Positions 1-6,508 are shown, counted from the first letter of the stretch. The stretch is DNA of 11,209 bases from DATHSN01 sp035464115 (GCA_035464115.1 DATHSN010000292.1:1-11209), one strand, 5' to 3'. A program made the numbers and translations. The notes: generated from the letters alone by a model not told the origin.

Positions 1-420
1 CGGGTCCGCACCGTGCTGCACCCGTGGGCCCTGCTGGCGCGCACGCTGCCCCGCCAGCTCGCCGTCGTGTGCGTCCTCGTCGACGAGCACCCCGAGCGGG
101 CGCTCATCCACGCACTCGCCGACGCCATGGGCGCGGTGGCCCGACGCCCCGTGGCGGCGGTCGACGACGGAGCCCTCACCATCGCGTTGCGGGCCACCGC
201 GACGGCGCGCCCGCCCGGGGGCGAGGCGGTCACCACGCTCCTCGGCCGGCTCGACGCGGCCCGGGCGCGCGGCGTCGGGGCCTGGATGTCGCCGGTCAAC
301 ACCATCTCCGTGCTCGACCGGGCCGACCCGATCCGGGTCGAGGGGCTCCCCTACCCCGATCTCTACCTGCCGTCCGAGCTGCGCCGGCTCCGCCAGCGGC
401 CCATCGCGCTCACCGCCTGA
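1..420 (+). CDS. C-terminal part of an unrecognised protein (5' truncated by window edge)
   Basis: The reading frame is open from base 1 and ends at a TGA at 418-420, giving about 139 visible residues. A GTG at 13 could act as a start, but the frame is open upstream of it with no ribosome-binding site visible, so I treat the gene as entering from outside the window. The visible part mixes hydrophobic strand-like stretches (LAVVCVLVDEH) with an alanine- and arginine-rich helical stretch and ends in a basic segment (LRRLRQRPIALTA). Two features stand out: the motif WMSPVNTISVLDRADPI and a following PYPDLYLPSEL. I could not tie them to a family. No membrane segment or signal peptide is visible. 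It converges on the M15 peptidase gene with a 6-bp gap and no room for a separate terminator. Certainty is high that it is coding (codon bias matches its neighbours) and low on function. Confidence 0.7.
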   Translation, partial: RVRTVLHPWALLARTLPRQLAVVCVLVDEHPERALIHALADAMGAVARRPVAAVDDGALTIALRATATARPPGGEAVTTLLGRLDAARARGVGAWMSPVNTISVLDRADPIRVEGLPYPDLYLPSELRRLRQRPIALTA

Positions 421-426
421 CCGCGA

Positions 427-1098
427 TCAGCGGCCGTTGGCCGAGAAGTGCTGGTAGTCCTTGATGGTGGTCCAGCGGCCACCCCAGCCCCACCCGACCG
501 CGTCGAACGCGGCCACCACCGCGTCGCCCTCCCGGATGAGGCCCGGGGTGACGGCGCTGCGGTCGAGGTGGGCGGCCCCCGCCGGTGGCAGCACCGTGCC
601 CCGTGACGAGACGTAGGGGTTCTGCACCGGGTTGATGTCGACGGCGCGCCCGTAGGCGTGCTCGGACCAGCGGGTGCCGCCGGTGACCGCCCGGCAGTTG
701 AACGCCGAGGTGTTGTTGGCCGCCATCGACGCGTCGTCGCTGCCCCCGTACTCGTCGACCGGGCGGATCCGCTCGACCGGGAAGCGCTCGTCCCACAGCC
801 GGCGGAACACCGACTCGAGGTCGTCGACGGCGTCGGCGTGGATCACCAGCTCGCCCTCGAGGTCGGCGCCGTCGAACCCGTGGTGGGAGACCCGCACCGC
901 GCGCAGGTCCTGGTAGGGCACCGGGCAGCCCGGTCGCCACGACACCATGGCGTCGGCCCGCTCGGCGCTGATCGCCGACACCTCCCACACGAACCCCGCC
1001 CGCGGCGGTGCCGGTGGCAGGCAGGCCGGCGGGGCGCAGGTGGCGGCCCACGCCATGAGCGCCACGAGGGGCGCGACCAGGCGGTAGGGCGGGGTCAT
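427..1098 (-). CDS. Secreted M15-family peptidase (D,D-carboxypeptidase/VanY-like fold)
   Basis: This 223-residue protein is a probable zinc peptidase acting on peptidoglycan stem peptides outside the membrane. The motif SEHAYGRAVDINPVQNPY (about residues 145-162) matches the M15 SxHxxGxAxD signature, giving zinc ligands His147 and Asp154. The C-terminal DYQHF supplies the third ligand, His217. A tryptophan/glycine-rich stretch (GWGWGGRW) just before it is typical of the M15C/VanY-like subgroup. Residues 1-30 form a hydrophobic leader consistent with Sec export. The cysteines at 21 and 26 lack a good lipobox, so a lipoprotein is possible but not supported. The ATG overlaps the stop of the upstream hydrolase by one base (TGATG), implying an operon and translational coupling. 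The exact substrate bond cannot be read from sequence. Confidence 0.9.
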   Translation of the reverse strand: MTPPYRLVAPLVALMAWAATCAPPACLPPAPPRAGFVWEVSAISAERADAMVSWRPGCPVPYQDLRAVRVSHHGFDGADLEGELVIHADAVDDLESVFRRLWDERFPVERIRPVDEYGGSDDASMAANNTSAFNCRAVTGGTRWSEHAYGRAVDINPVQNPYVSSRGTVLPPAGAAHLDRSAVTPGLIREGDAVVAAFDAVGWGWGGRWTTIKDYQHFSANGR

Positions 1099-2045
1099 CA
1101 CCCGAGTGGTCGGCCGATGTGGGCGCGAAGTGAGGCGGCGGCCTCGTCGACGGCGCGCATCCCACCGGCGAGGATCGGCGCCAGCTGGACGAACGTGTGC
1201 ACCTGGCCCTCGTAGTTGGCCAGCCGGGCGTCGACCCCTTCGGCCTGGAGGCGGGCGGCGTAGGCCATGCCCTCGTCGCGCAGCGGGTCGTACTCGGCGG
1301 TGATGATCAGCGCGGCCGGCAGGCCCGTGTGGCTCGCGGCCCGCAGCGGCGACGCCCGCCAGTCGTCGACCGGCGCGTCGTCGCCTGCGTAGTTGCGTCG
1401 GAACCAGAGCATGGTGTCCTTGGTGAGCAGGTAGCCCTCGCCGTTCTCGTCGATCGACGGGAAGCCCATGCCCATGTCGACCCAGGGGTAGACGAGCAGC
1501 TGGAACGCCAGCGCCGGGCCGCCCGCGTCGCGAGCCATGAGCGCCACGACCGCAGCGAGCATCCCGCCGGCGGAGTCGCCGCCGACCGCCAGGCGGGCCG
1601 CATCGCCGCCCAGGTCGTCGGCGTGGTCGGCCGCCCAGGTGACCGCGGCCCAGGCGTCGTCGACCGCGGCGGGGAAGGGGTCCTCGGGACCGAGCCGGTA
1701 GTCGACCGCCATGACCGCCACACCGGCGCGATCGCAGAGCAGGCGGCACAGGTGGTCGTGGCTGTCGAGGTCGCCGATGACCCCACCGCCGCCGTGGAGG
1801 AACACGAGCGTGCCGGTCGGCCCGTCGCCGGTCGGCCGGTAGATCCGCACGGGGAGGTCGCCCGCGGGCCCCGGGATCGTCCGGTCGACCACGTCGGCCA
1901 CCGGCTGCGGGTCGCCGAGCAGGAGAGCCAGGCCCCGGTACGCCTCACGGCCGACCTCGGGGGGCTGCTCGGACATCTTCGGCGCGTCGCCCTGCATCTG
2001 CGCCATGGCGTCGATCAGCCCCTGCACCTGCGGGTCGAGCGGCAT
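1098..2045 (-). CDS. Alpha/beta hydrolase fold-3 esterase (hormone-sensitive lipase family)
   Basis: This 315-residue serine hydrolase probably cleaves short-chain carboxylic esters in the cytoplasm. All family IV (HSL) landmarks are present: the oxyanion-hole motif HGGGG at 84-88, the nucleophile elbow GDSAGG with Ser158, the acid Asp253 in EYDPLRDEG and the catalytic His283 in QVHTF. The segment VDYRLGPEDPFPAAVDD is characteristic of the family. About 80 residues precede the HGG motif and would form the N-terminal cap. The ATG at 2045 was chosen because an AGGGGGG tract lies about 5 nt upstream of it and the cap length fits; the frame stays open further upstream only as a shadow of the divergent gene. 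A TAGGGT -10-like box on the - strand (2086-2081) could drive it. It is first in a two-gene operon with the M15 peptidase. The natural substrate is unknown. Confidence 0.93.
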   Translation of the reverse strand: MPLDPQVQGLIDAMAQMQGDAPKMSEQPPEVGREAYRGLALLLGDPQPVADVVDRTIPGPAGDLPVRIYRPTGDGPTGTLVFLHGGGGVIGDLDSHDHLCRLLCDRAGVAVMAVDYRLGPEDPFPAAVDDAWAAVTWAADHADDLGGDAARLAVGGDSAGGMLAAVVALMARDAGGPALAFQLLVYPWVDMGMGFPSIDENGEGYLLTKDTMLWFRRNYAGDDAPVDDWRASPLRAASHTGLPAALIITAEYDPLRDEGMAYAARLQAEGVDARLANYEGQVHTFVQLAPILAGGMRAVDEAAASLRAHIGRPLG

Positions 2046-2080
2046 GGTCCCCCCTGTGAACGCTCCGTTTCGCTCCTCGG

Positions 2081-2105
2081 ACCCTAGACGGCCCGGCAGT
2101 AGGGT
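2081..2105. promoter_or_regulatory. Back-to-back -10 boxes of a divergent promoter region
   Basis: The hexamer TAGGGT occurs once on each strand: - strand at 2086-2081, reading toward the hydrolase, and + strand at 2100-2105, reading toward the first quinone reductase. Both fit the actinobacterial TANNNT -10 consensus. The + strand box ends 9 nt before the GTG at 2115, so that transcript would have almost no leader. The - strand box leaves about 35 nt, including an AGGGGGG ribosome-binding site. No convincing -35 is seen for either. Confidence 0.5.
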
Positions 2106-2114
2106 CTCCCCGCC

Positions 2115-2705
2115 GTGAACGTCCTCGTCCTGCACGCCCACCCGGTGCCCGACAGCTTCAGCCACGCCGTGCGCGACACCGCGGTGGCCGCGATGGAGCG
2201 GGTCGGGCACACCGTCACGGTGGTCGACCTCTACGCCGAGGACTTCGAGGCCCGGATGTCGCTCGCCGAGCGGCGCGCCTACCACGGCGACACCCCGGTG
2301 ATCGCCGACGATGTCGCCCGCCACGCCGCGCTGGTGCAGGCCGCCGACGCCCTCGTGTTCGTCTACCCCACGTGGTGGTTCGGGCTGCCCGCCATCTTGT
2401 TGGGGTGGCTCGACCGGGTGCTCGTGCCCGGCGTGGGCTTCGTGTTCGACGAGGACACCGGCCGCCCCGGCCCGGGGCTCACCAACATCCGCCGCATCGT
2501 CGGCATCTCCACCTACGGCTCGTCGTGGACGTACATCAAGGGTGTGAACGATGCCGGCCGGCGCACGCTGTTGCGCACGGTGCGGATGGTGTCGCACCGC
2601 TGGTGCCGCACCGGCTGGATCGCCCTCTACGGCGCCGACACCGCCGACGACGCCCGCCGCCGCCGCTTCCTCGCCGAGGTCGACCGACGGATGGCCCGGC
2701 TGTGA
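2115..2705 (+). CDS. Flavodoxin-fold NAD(P)H dehydrogenase (quinone), copy 1
   Basis: This 196-residue soluble protein belongs to the NAD(P)H:quinone oxidoreductase/flavodoxin_2 family (MdaB/KefF-like). Members carry FMN or FAD and reduce quinones by two electrons. The first beta strand and flavin phosphate loop read VLVLHAHPVPDSFS (residues 3-16). The family motifs DLYAEDF (about 39-45), VFVYPTWWFGLPAILLGWLDRV (about 81-102) and ISTYGSSW (about 131-138) follow in the expected order. Length is typical. The start is a GTG placed 9 nt after a TAGGGT -10 box with no ribosome-binding site, consistent with near-leaderless expression. It is followed after 10 nt by a full-length paralogue, so the two form a tandem pair in one operon. 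Specific substrate and cofactor preference cannot be decided. Confidence 0.9.
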   Translation: MNVLVLHAHPVPDSFSHAVRDTAVAAMERVGHTVTVVDLYAEDFEARMSLAERRAYHGDTPVIADDVARHAALVQAADALVFVYPTWWFGLPAILLGWLDRVLVPGVGFVFDEDTGRPGPGLTNIRRIVGISTYGSSWTYIKGVNDAGRRTLLRTVRMVSHRWCRTGWIALYGADTADDARRRRFLAEVDRRMARL

Positions 2706-2715
2706 GCCCGGTCCG

Positions 2716-3303
2716 ATGAGGGCGCTCGTGGTGGTCGCCCACCCCGATCCCGACTCGTTCGGGGGCGCGGTGCGCGCCCGGGTCGAGGCCGGCCTCGCCG
2801 CGGGTGGCCACGAGGTGCGGGTCATCGACCTCTACGGCGAGGACTTCGACCCCCGCCTCACCGAGCACGAGCGCCGCCACCACCTCTCGCCCCCCGACAC
2901 CAAGCCGGCCGTCGCCGCCCACGCCGAGGCCCTGCGCTGGTGCGAGGCCCTGGTGCTCGTCCACCCCACGTGGTGGGGGAACCAGCCCGCCATCCTGAAG
3001 GGCTGGTTCGACCGGGTCTGGATCGAGGGCGTGGCCTACACGCTGCCCCCGGGCGCCGACCGGATCCGCCCGCTGCTCACCAACGTGCGCCGGCTCGTGG
3101 TGGTCACCACCCACGGGTCGCCCAAGCGCACCAACGCCCTGCAGGGCGAGCCCGGCAAGCGCATCGTCCTGCGGGGCCTGCGCCTGCTGTGCCATCCCCT
3201 GTGCCGGTCGCGCTGGATCAGCTTCTACGGCGTCGACGCGTCGACCCCCGACCAGCGCGCCGCGTTCCTCGACCGCGTCGAGCGCCGCCTCCGCCGCCCC
3301 TGA
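2716..3303 (+). CDS. Flavodoxin-fold NAD(P)H dehydrogenase (quinone), copy 2
   Basis: This 195-residue paralogue of the preceding gene aligns with it from end to end. It has VVVAHPDPDSF near the N-terminus, DLYGEDF, VLVHPTWWGNQPAILKGWFDRVWIEGVAY and VVTTHGSPK. The form WWGNQPAILKGWFDRV is closer to the classical family motif than in copy 1, where NQ is replaced by FGL. The central part differs most (copy 2 has PPGADRIRPLLTN where copy 1 has DEDTGRPGPGLTN), which may indicate different acceptors or partners. The ATG at 2716 follows the first stop by 10 nt. A second enzyme subunit is not expected in this family, so I read this as duplication followed by divergence. The 3' end lies in a 13-bp tandem repeat. 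Confidence 0.9.
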   Translation: MRALVVVAHPDPDSFGGAVRARVEAGLAAGGHEVRVIDLYGEDFDPRLTEHERRHHLSPPDTKPAVAAHAEALRWCEALVLVHPTWWGNQPAILKGWFDRVWIEGVAYTLPPGADRIRPLLTNVRRLVVVTTHGSPKRTNALQGEPGKRIVLRGLRLLCHPLCRSRWISFYGVDASTPDQRAAFLDRVERRLRRP

Positions 3304-3326
3304 CCGCCGCCCCTGACCGCCGCCCC
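3291..3326 (+). repeat. 13-bp tandem repeat spanning a stop codon (about 2.8 copies)
   Basis: The unit CCGCCGCCCCTGA occurs at 3291-3303 and 3304-3316, followed by a partial third copy at 3317-3326. The first unit encodes the last residues and stop of the second quinone reductase. Because 13 is not a multiple of three, the extra copies lie after the stop and do not extend the protein. Confidence 0.85.
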
Positions 3327-3334
3327 GCCCCCCA

Positions 3335-3401
3335 CCCACCCGAACCGGCGAATCCACGGTGCGCCAGGCGCACCCACGATTCGCCACAACGGCGGACGGG
3401 G
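3335..3401 (+). repeat. 67-bp dyad-containing repeat, copy 1
   Basis: This is the first of two direct copies spaced exactly 71 bp apart. The two match at 64 of 67 positions by eye. The core at 3347-3385 is a 39-nt dyad with 19-nt arms around a central A. The outer eight bases (GGCGAATC/GATTCGCC) and the inner eight (GGTGCGCC/GGCGCACC) pair perfectly, separated by a CAC/CAC internal loop. It lies between two convergent genes and could act as a bidirectional terminator or belong to a dispersed REP-like family. Confidence 0.85.
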
Positions 3402-3405
3402 CGCC

Positions 3406-3472
3406 CCCACCCGAACCGGCGAATCCACGGTGCGCCTGGCGCACCCACGATTCGCCAGAACGGGGGACGGGG
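3406..3472 (+). repeat. 67-bp dyad-containing repeat, copy 2
   Basis: This is the second copy of the repeat at 3335-3401, with its dyad core at 3418-3456. Only three positions differ: the central base of the hairpin (T at 3437 instead of A) and two C-to-G changes in the 3' flank. The flanks, beginning CCCACCCGAACC and ending GACGGGG, are shared, so the repeated unit is larger than the hairpin. The copy ends about 15 bp before the stop of the convergent VOC gene. Confidence 0.85.
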
Positions 3473-3487
3473 TACGCCCCCCACGTG

Positions 3488-4123
3488 CTACTCGAGGCGG
3501 ATCAGCCCGTTGGGGGTGTCGAGCATGGCGGTGAAGCCGGGCTCGTTGGCGTGGGTGACCTCGACCTCGAGGCCGAGCTTCTCGAACAGGTGGCGGAGCT
3601 CGTCGCTGTCGGGGTGGAGGACCTCGAAGCGCATCAGCGCGCACCCCGCCGGGCACGACAGCGACGGGTGGCGGGTGTCGGTGGCCCACTCGATGGCGAA
3701 CGGCAGGGCCAGGCCGAAGGTGTGGCCGCCGAGCTCGACGTTGCGCCACCGCGCCCGGCGACCGTCGGGCGTGACCCGCTCGCCCTCCACCACCTCGGCG
3801 GTGAGCCCGAGGTCGCGGGCGTGGCTGGCGGTGGCCATGGCGTCGTGGGTCCGCACGCACCAGGTGAACAGCTGCGGAAGCGCGAGCGTCGCCAGGTAGC
3901 CACCCAGCGTGTCGACGAGCACCTGGTCGGGATCGGGACCGATCACCTCGAGGAAGCGCTCGTCGCCGAGGCCCAGCAGCGCGTTGGCGGTGCCCCGGCC
4001 GGGGTGGGAGCCACCCGGCGACGGCGCCAGCCCCACCAGGTCGGCCAACCGCTCGGTCCCCCCGCGCAGCTCCGGGACGGCCCAGAGCAGGTGGTCGAGG
4101 GTGAGCGACGGCGGGACGGTCAT
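3488..4123 (-). CDS. Glyoxalase-like (VOC fold) domain protein
   Basis: This 211-residue cytoplasmic protein has a Glyoxalase_3-type vicinal-oxygen-chelate fold. The opening LDHLLWAVPELRGGTERLADLVGL and the following GGSHPGRGTANALLGLGDERFLEVIGPDP (about residues 35-65) are the family hallmarks. A second half follows with FGLALPFAIEWATDTRHP and a C-terminal GFTAMLDTPNGLIRLE. Candidate metal or substrate residues are the early His in LDHL and the His in GGSHPG; the reaction is unknown. I prefer the ATG at 4123, because the conserved domain starts only a few residues later. An in-frame GTG at 4159 would add 12 residues with no family similarity and no ribosome-binding site. It is divergent from the TetR gene, so that regulator is a natural candidate to control it. 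Confidence 0.85.
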   Translation of the reverse strand: MTVPPSLTLDHLLWAVPELRGGTERLADLVGLAPSPGGSHPGRGTANALLGLGDERFLEVIGPDPDQVLVDTLGGYLATLALPQLFTWCVRTHDAMATASHARDLGLTAEVVEGERVTPDGRRARWRNVELGGHTFGLALPFAIEWATDTRHPSLSCPAGCALMRFEVLHPDSDELRHLFEKLGLEVEVTHANEPGFTAMLDTPNGLIRLE

Positions 4124-4203
4124 CCGGGCATCGTCCCTCACCGCGAGCGGCGCCGTCACGACGGCGGGACGGCGGCCCAGCCGCGGTCGCTAGCCTCGCG
4201 GCG
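4124..4203. promoter_or_regulatory. Divergent intergenic region with leaderless tetR promoter and weak dyad
   Basis: The box TAGCCT at 4191-4196 fits the TANNNT -10 consensus and lies 7 nt before the ATG at 4204, so the regulator mRNA should be essentially leaderless. No ribosome-binding site precedes that ATG. A 5-3-5 palindrome, GCGGCCCAGCCGC (4172-4184), sits immediately upstream and could be an autoregulatory operator, but such short dyads are common in DNA this GC-rich. No convincing promoter for the VOC gene is visible on the - strand. Confidence 0.5.
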
Positions 4204-4872
4204 ATGACCGACCCGGCCCTGGCCACCACCACCGAGCCCCGTCGGGGCGCGCTCAGCATCGACGAGATCGTCGACGTCGGGCTCCGCCTCGTCCGCTCGC
4301 AGGGCCTCGGTTCGATCACCATGCGGCGCCTCGCCGACGAGCTCGGGGTCACCCCCATGGCCGTGTACCACCACCTGGCGAGCAAGCAGGAGCTGCTGGC
4401 CCGGGTGGTGGAGCGCATCGGGGTCGACGTGCGCCTGCCCCACGACGGACGGCCCTGGACCGAGCAGATGCGGCACTACTGCATGGGCTGGCGCGAGGAG
4501 CTCCGCCGACACCCGGGGGTGGCCCGTCACCTGCTCACCCAGGAGGCCCCGCCGGCCACCGCCCTGCGGGTCCTCGACGACGCCGTCGGGCTGCTCATCG
4601 AGGCGGGCTTCGACGAGCGGGAAGCAGCCCGGGCCTATGCCGCCCTGGTCAGCTTCGTGCTGACCCGGGTCGATCTCGAAGAGGTGCTCGACACCGCCGG
4701 GACGCGGGGCGCCGAGGTCCCCGACCACCTCATCGCCGCCCTCGGGGGCGGACACGACGTCGACTTCGGGCTCGTCGTCGGCTACCTCGAAGAGCTCACC
4801 GACGACGATCACTTCACCTACATGCTCGACGCGCTGCTCGCGGGCATCGAGGCCGGCCGCACCCGGGCCTGA
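4204..4872 (+). CDS. TetR-family transcriptional regulator with TetR_C-like effector domain
   Basis: This 222-residue protein is a homodimeric DNA-binding regulator, usually a repressor released by a small ligand. The N-terminal helix-turn-helix domain covers about residues 15-65. It includes the helix LSIDEIVDVGLRLVRSQG, the conserved SITMRRLADELGVTPMAVYHHLASKQELL recognition segment and the start of helix 4. The MAVYHHLASKQELL form and the RPWTEQMRHYCMGWREELRRHPGVARHLL segment after it resemble the Tet-repressor C-terminal class. The C-terminal half contains LLIEAGFDEREAARAYAALVSFVLTRVDLEE, where ligand binding and dimerisation are expected. It is expressed from its own leaderless promoter, diverges from the VOC gene and ends 6 bp from the convergent DUF4031 gene. 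The ligand and target operator cannot be read from the sequence. Confidence 0.92.
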   Translation: MTDPALATTTEPRRGALSIDEIVDVGLRLVRSQGLGSITMRRLADELGVTPMAVYHHLASKQELLARVVERIGVDVRLPHDGRPWTEQMRHYCMGWREELRRHPGVARHLLTQEAPPATALRVLDDAVGLLIEAGFDEREAARAYAALVSFVLTRVDLEEVLDTAGTRGAEVPDHLIAALGGGHDVDFGLVVGYLEELTDDDHFTYMLDALLAGIEAGRTRA

Positions 4873-4878
4873 CACCGA

Positions 4879-5436
4879 TCAGGTGGGGCCGACCACCTCG
4901 AGGAACGTGCCCCGGGTCCCGCTGCTGCGATGGACCACCACCGGCCCCGCGAGGTCGAGCGGCGGCGCGGCCAGGCTCAGCCGGGTGGCGGTCCACAGGC
5001 CCACCAGCACCTCGCCGGCCCGGGTCGCCACCGACACCTCGGGCTCGGCCCCGTCGAGCTCCCCCGCCACCTCGGTGGCGATCGCGACGGGCCCGGCGAG
5101 GGCCGGTTCGGAGGTGATCAGCGCCGCCCACGGGGTGGTGGTCAGCGGCTGCGAGCGCACCAGCCACCGCCAGGGCCGGTGGGCGTGGCGGTCGCGGAGG
5201 CCGGCGGCGCGCAGGCGGCGGACGAGCACCCGGGAGTCGACCGGCTCGGCCCCGAGCTCGATCGCGTGCGCCCGCAACGGTGCCGGCACGTCGTAGTGGT
5301 CGCCCTGGAAGGCCACGTAGGGCACGCCGAGGGTGTGGGAGAAGCGGTGCAGCTCGTCGTGATCGACGTCGCTCACCAGGTGGGCCCAGCGCTCGCCGCG
5401 CCACGGCCACACCGCGGGGTCGACGAGCAGGGCCAT
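4879..5436 (-). CDS. DUF4031 protein with an unrecognised C-terminal extension
   Basis: Residues 1 to about 80 of this 185-residue protein match the DUF4031 pattern: MALLVDPAVWPW, RWAHLVSDVDHDELHRFSHTLGVPYVAFQGDHYDVP, then DSRVLVRRLRAAGLR. The function of DUF4031 is not established. The conserved acidic and histidine residues (VSD, GDHYDVP) look like an active or binding site, but that is inference. About 95 further residues follow. They form a beta-rich region (AALITSEP, VAIATEVAGEL, EVSVATRAGEVLVGLW, PVVVHRSSGTRGTFLEVVGPT) that I do not recognise and that is absent from short DUF4031 proteins I know of. The ATG at 5436 follows a TAGCCT -10 box by exactly 7 nt, giving a leaderless start. The stop faces the TetR gene with a 6-bp gap. 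Confidence 0.8.
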   Translation of the reverse strand: MALLVDPAVWPWRGERWAHLVSDVDHDELHRFSHTLGVPYVAFQGDHYDVPAPLRAHAIELGAEPVDSRVLVRRLRAAGLRDRHAHRPWRWLVRSQPLTTTPWAALITSEPALAGPVAIATEVAGELDGAEPEVSVATRAGEVLVGLWTATRLSLAAPPLDLAGPVVVHRSSGTRGTFLEVVGPT

Positions 5437-5443
5437 CGCACCG

Positions 5444-5449
5444 AGGCTA
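5444..5449 (-). promoter_or_regulatory. Leaderless -10 box of the DUF4031 gene
   Basis: TAGCCT on the - strand (5449-5444) precedes the ATG at 5436 by 7 nt. It is the same hexamer at the same spacing as before the TetR gene at 4204. It lies in the 21-bp gap after the stop of the MDR reductase, so the DUF4031 gene could be transcribed independently of, or in addition to, read-through from its upstream neighbour. Confidence 0.55.
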
Positions 5450-5457
5450 CGGCCGGC

Positions 5458-6441
5458 TCAGGGCACCAACGCCACCTTGCCGGTGATCCGGCGCTCGAGC
5501 AGATCGCCCATCGCGGCGGCCGCATCGGCGAGGGGGCGGGTGGCCGGCGCGGTCGGTCGGAGGCGGCCGGCGGCCACGTCGGCGAGCACCCCGAGCAGCA
5601 TCTCCCGGTTCTCGGCCCGGTTCCGGCCGGCCCACGCGCCCCAGTCGACCCCCACCACCGTGCGGTTGTTGAGCAACACCAGGTTGGCGGGCAGCGCCGG
5701 GATCCCACCTCCGGCGAACCCGATCACGAGGTAGCGACCGAGCCAGCGGGTCGCCCGCAGCGCCGGTTCGGCGTGGGGGCCACCGACCGGGTCGACCACC
5801 ACGTCGGCGCCGCCGTCGGTGATGGCGCGCACCTCGGCCTTCAGGTCGACCGTCGTGTAGTCGATGGTGGCGTCGGCGCCGGCCGCCCGGGCGGCCTCCA
5901 GCTTCTCGGCGCTCGAGGCCGCGGCCACGACGCGGGCGCCGAGGTCACGGGCCACGTCGATGGCGGCCAGGCCGACCCCACCGCCGGCGCCGAGGACCAG
6001 CACCCACTCGTCGGGGGCGACGGCGGTGCGCCGGGTGAGGGCGAAGCGCGCCGTGCCGTAGCTCTGCAGCATGGTGGCGGCCACCGCGAGGTCGACGCCG
6101 TCGGGCACGGGGAGCACGGCCGCGGCGGGCACCGCCACCTGCTCGGCGAACGCGCCGAGGCCCGGTGAGGCCACCACCCGGTCGCCGACCGCCACCCCGT
6201 CGACCCCGTCGCCCACCTGGGCCACCGTGCCCGCCAGCTCACCGCCGGGGACGAAGGGCACCGGGGGGAGGATCTGGTAGCGACCCTGCACGAACAGCCC
6301 GTCGACGTAGTTGACCCCCGCGGCGGCGACGTCGACCACGACCTGGCCGGGCCCGGCGACGGGCGGATCGGTGTCGACCACCTCGAGTCCGTCGAGGGGT
6401 CCGAGCTCACGGCAGAGGAGGGCGCGCACGGGGTCCAGCAT
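5458..6441 (-). CDS. Zinc-free MDR-family NADPH:quinone oxidoreductase
   Basis: This 327-residue protein is a medium-chain dehydrogenase/reductase of the quinone oxidoreductase subgroup, which reduces quinones or enones with NADPH in the cytoplasm. The N-terminal GroES-like half reads VRALLCRELGPLDGLEVVD, then GPGQVVVDVAAAGVNYVDGLFVQGRY and PFVPGGELAGTVAQVG. The conserved asparagine in AGVNYVD and the lack of zinc-binding cysteines fit the zinc-independent branch. The Rossmann half starts with the dinucleotide loop GAGGGVG at about 151-157, and the downstream GADVVVDPVGG is typical. The ATG at 6441 gives a normal length. A GTG four codons further in (VRALL) is an alternative, and neither has a clear ribosome-binding site. 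The ATG overlaps the earliest start of the divergent lipoprotein. It precedes the DUF4031 gene by 21 bp on the same strand. Confidence 0.9.
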   Translation of the reverse strand: MLDPVRALLCRELGPLDGLEVVDTDPPVAGPGQVVVDVAAAGVNYVDGLFVQGRYQILPPVPFVPGGELAGTVAQVGDGVDGVAVGDRVVASPGLGAFAEQVAVPAAAVLPVPDGVDLAVAATMLQSYGTARFALTRRTAVAPDEWVLVLGAGGGVGLAAIDVARDLGARVVAAASSAEKLEAARAAGADATIDYTTVDLKAEVRAITDGGADVVVDPVGGPHAEPALRATRWLGRYLVIGFAGGGIPALPANLVLLNNRTVVGVDWGAWAGRNRAENREMLLGVLADVAAGRLRPTAPATRPLADAAAAMGDLLERRITGKVALVP

Positions 6442-6508
6442 GGCCGAGCCGAGGACCCGGCACGACCGTCGTCGGGAACCGTCGGGCCCTGCCCGACGTC
6501 GAACGGCT

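Noticed and set aside
427..1098. M15 peptidase as a lipoprotein
   Set aside because: The N-terminal cysteines at residues 21 and 26 are preceded by AAT and PPA, poor lipobox matches; ordinary export is the safer reading.
1197..2087. A 296-codon + strand frame opposite the hydrolase
   Set aside because: It is a shadow of the hydrolase gene, rich in valine, glycine, arginine and histidine, with no motif.
1098..2825. A 575-codon open frame continuing the hydrolase far upstream of 2045
   Set aside because: The extra part is antisense to the quinone reductases and has no family features. The ATG at 2045 has a ribosome-binding site and gives normal length.
3335..3472. A CRISPR array
   Set aside because: There are only two copies, the spacing between them is 4 bp, there are no variable spacers and no cas gene is nearby.
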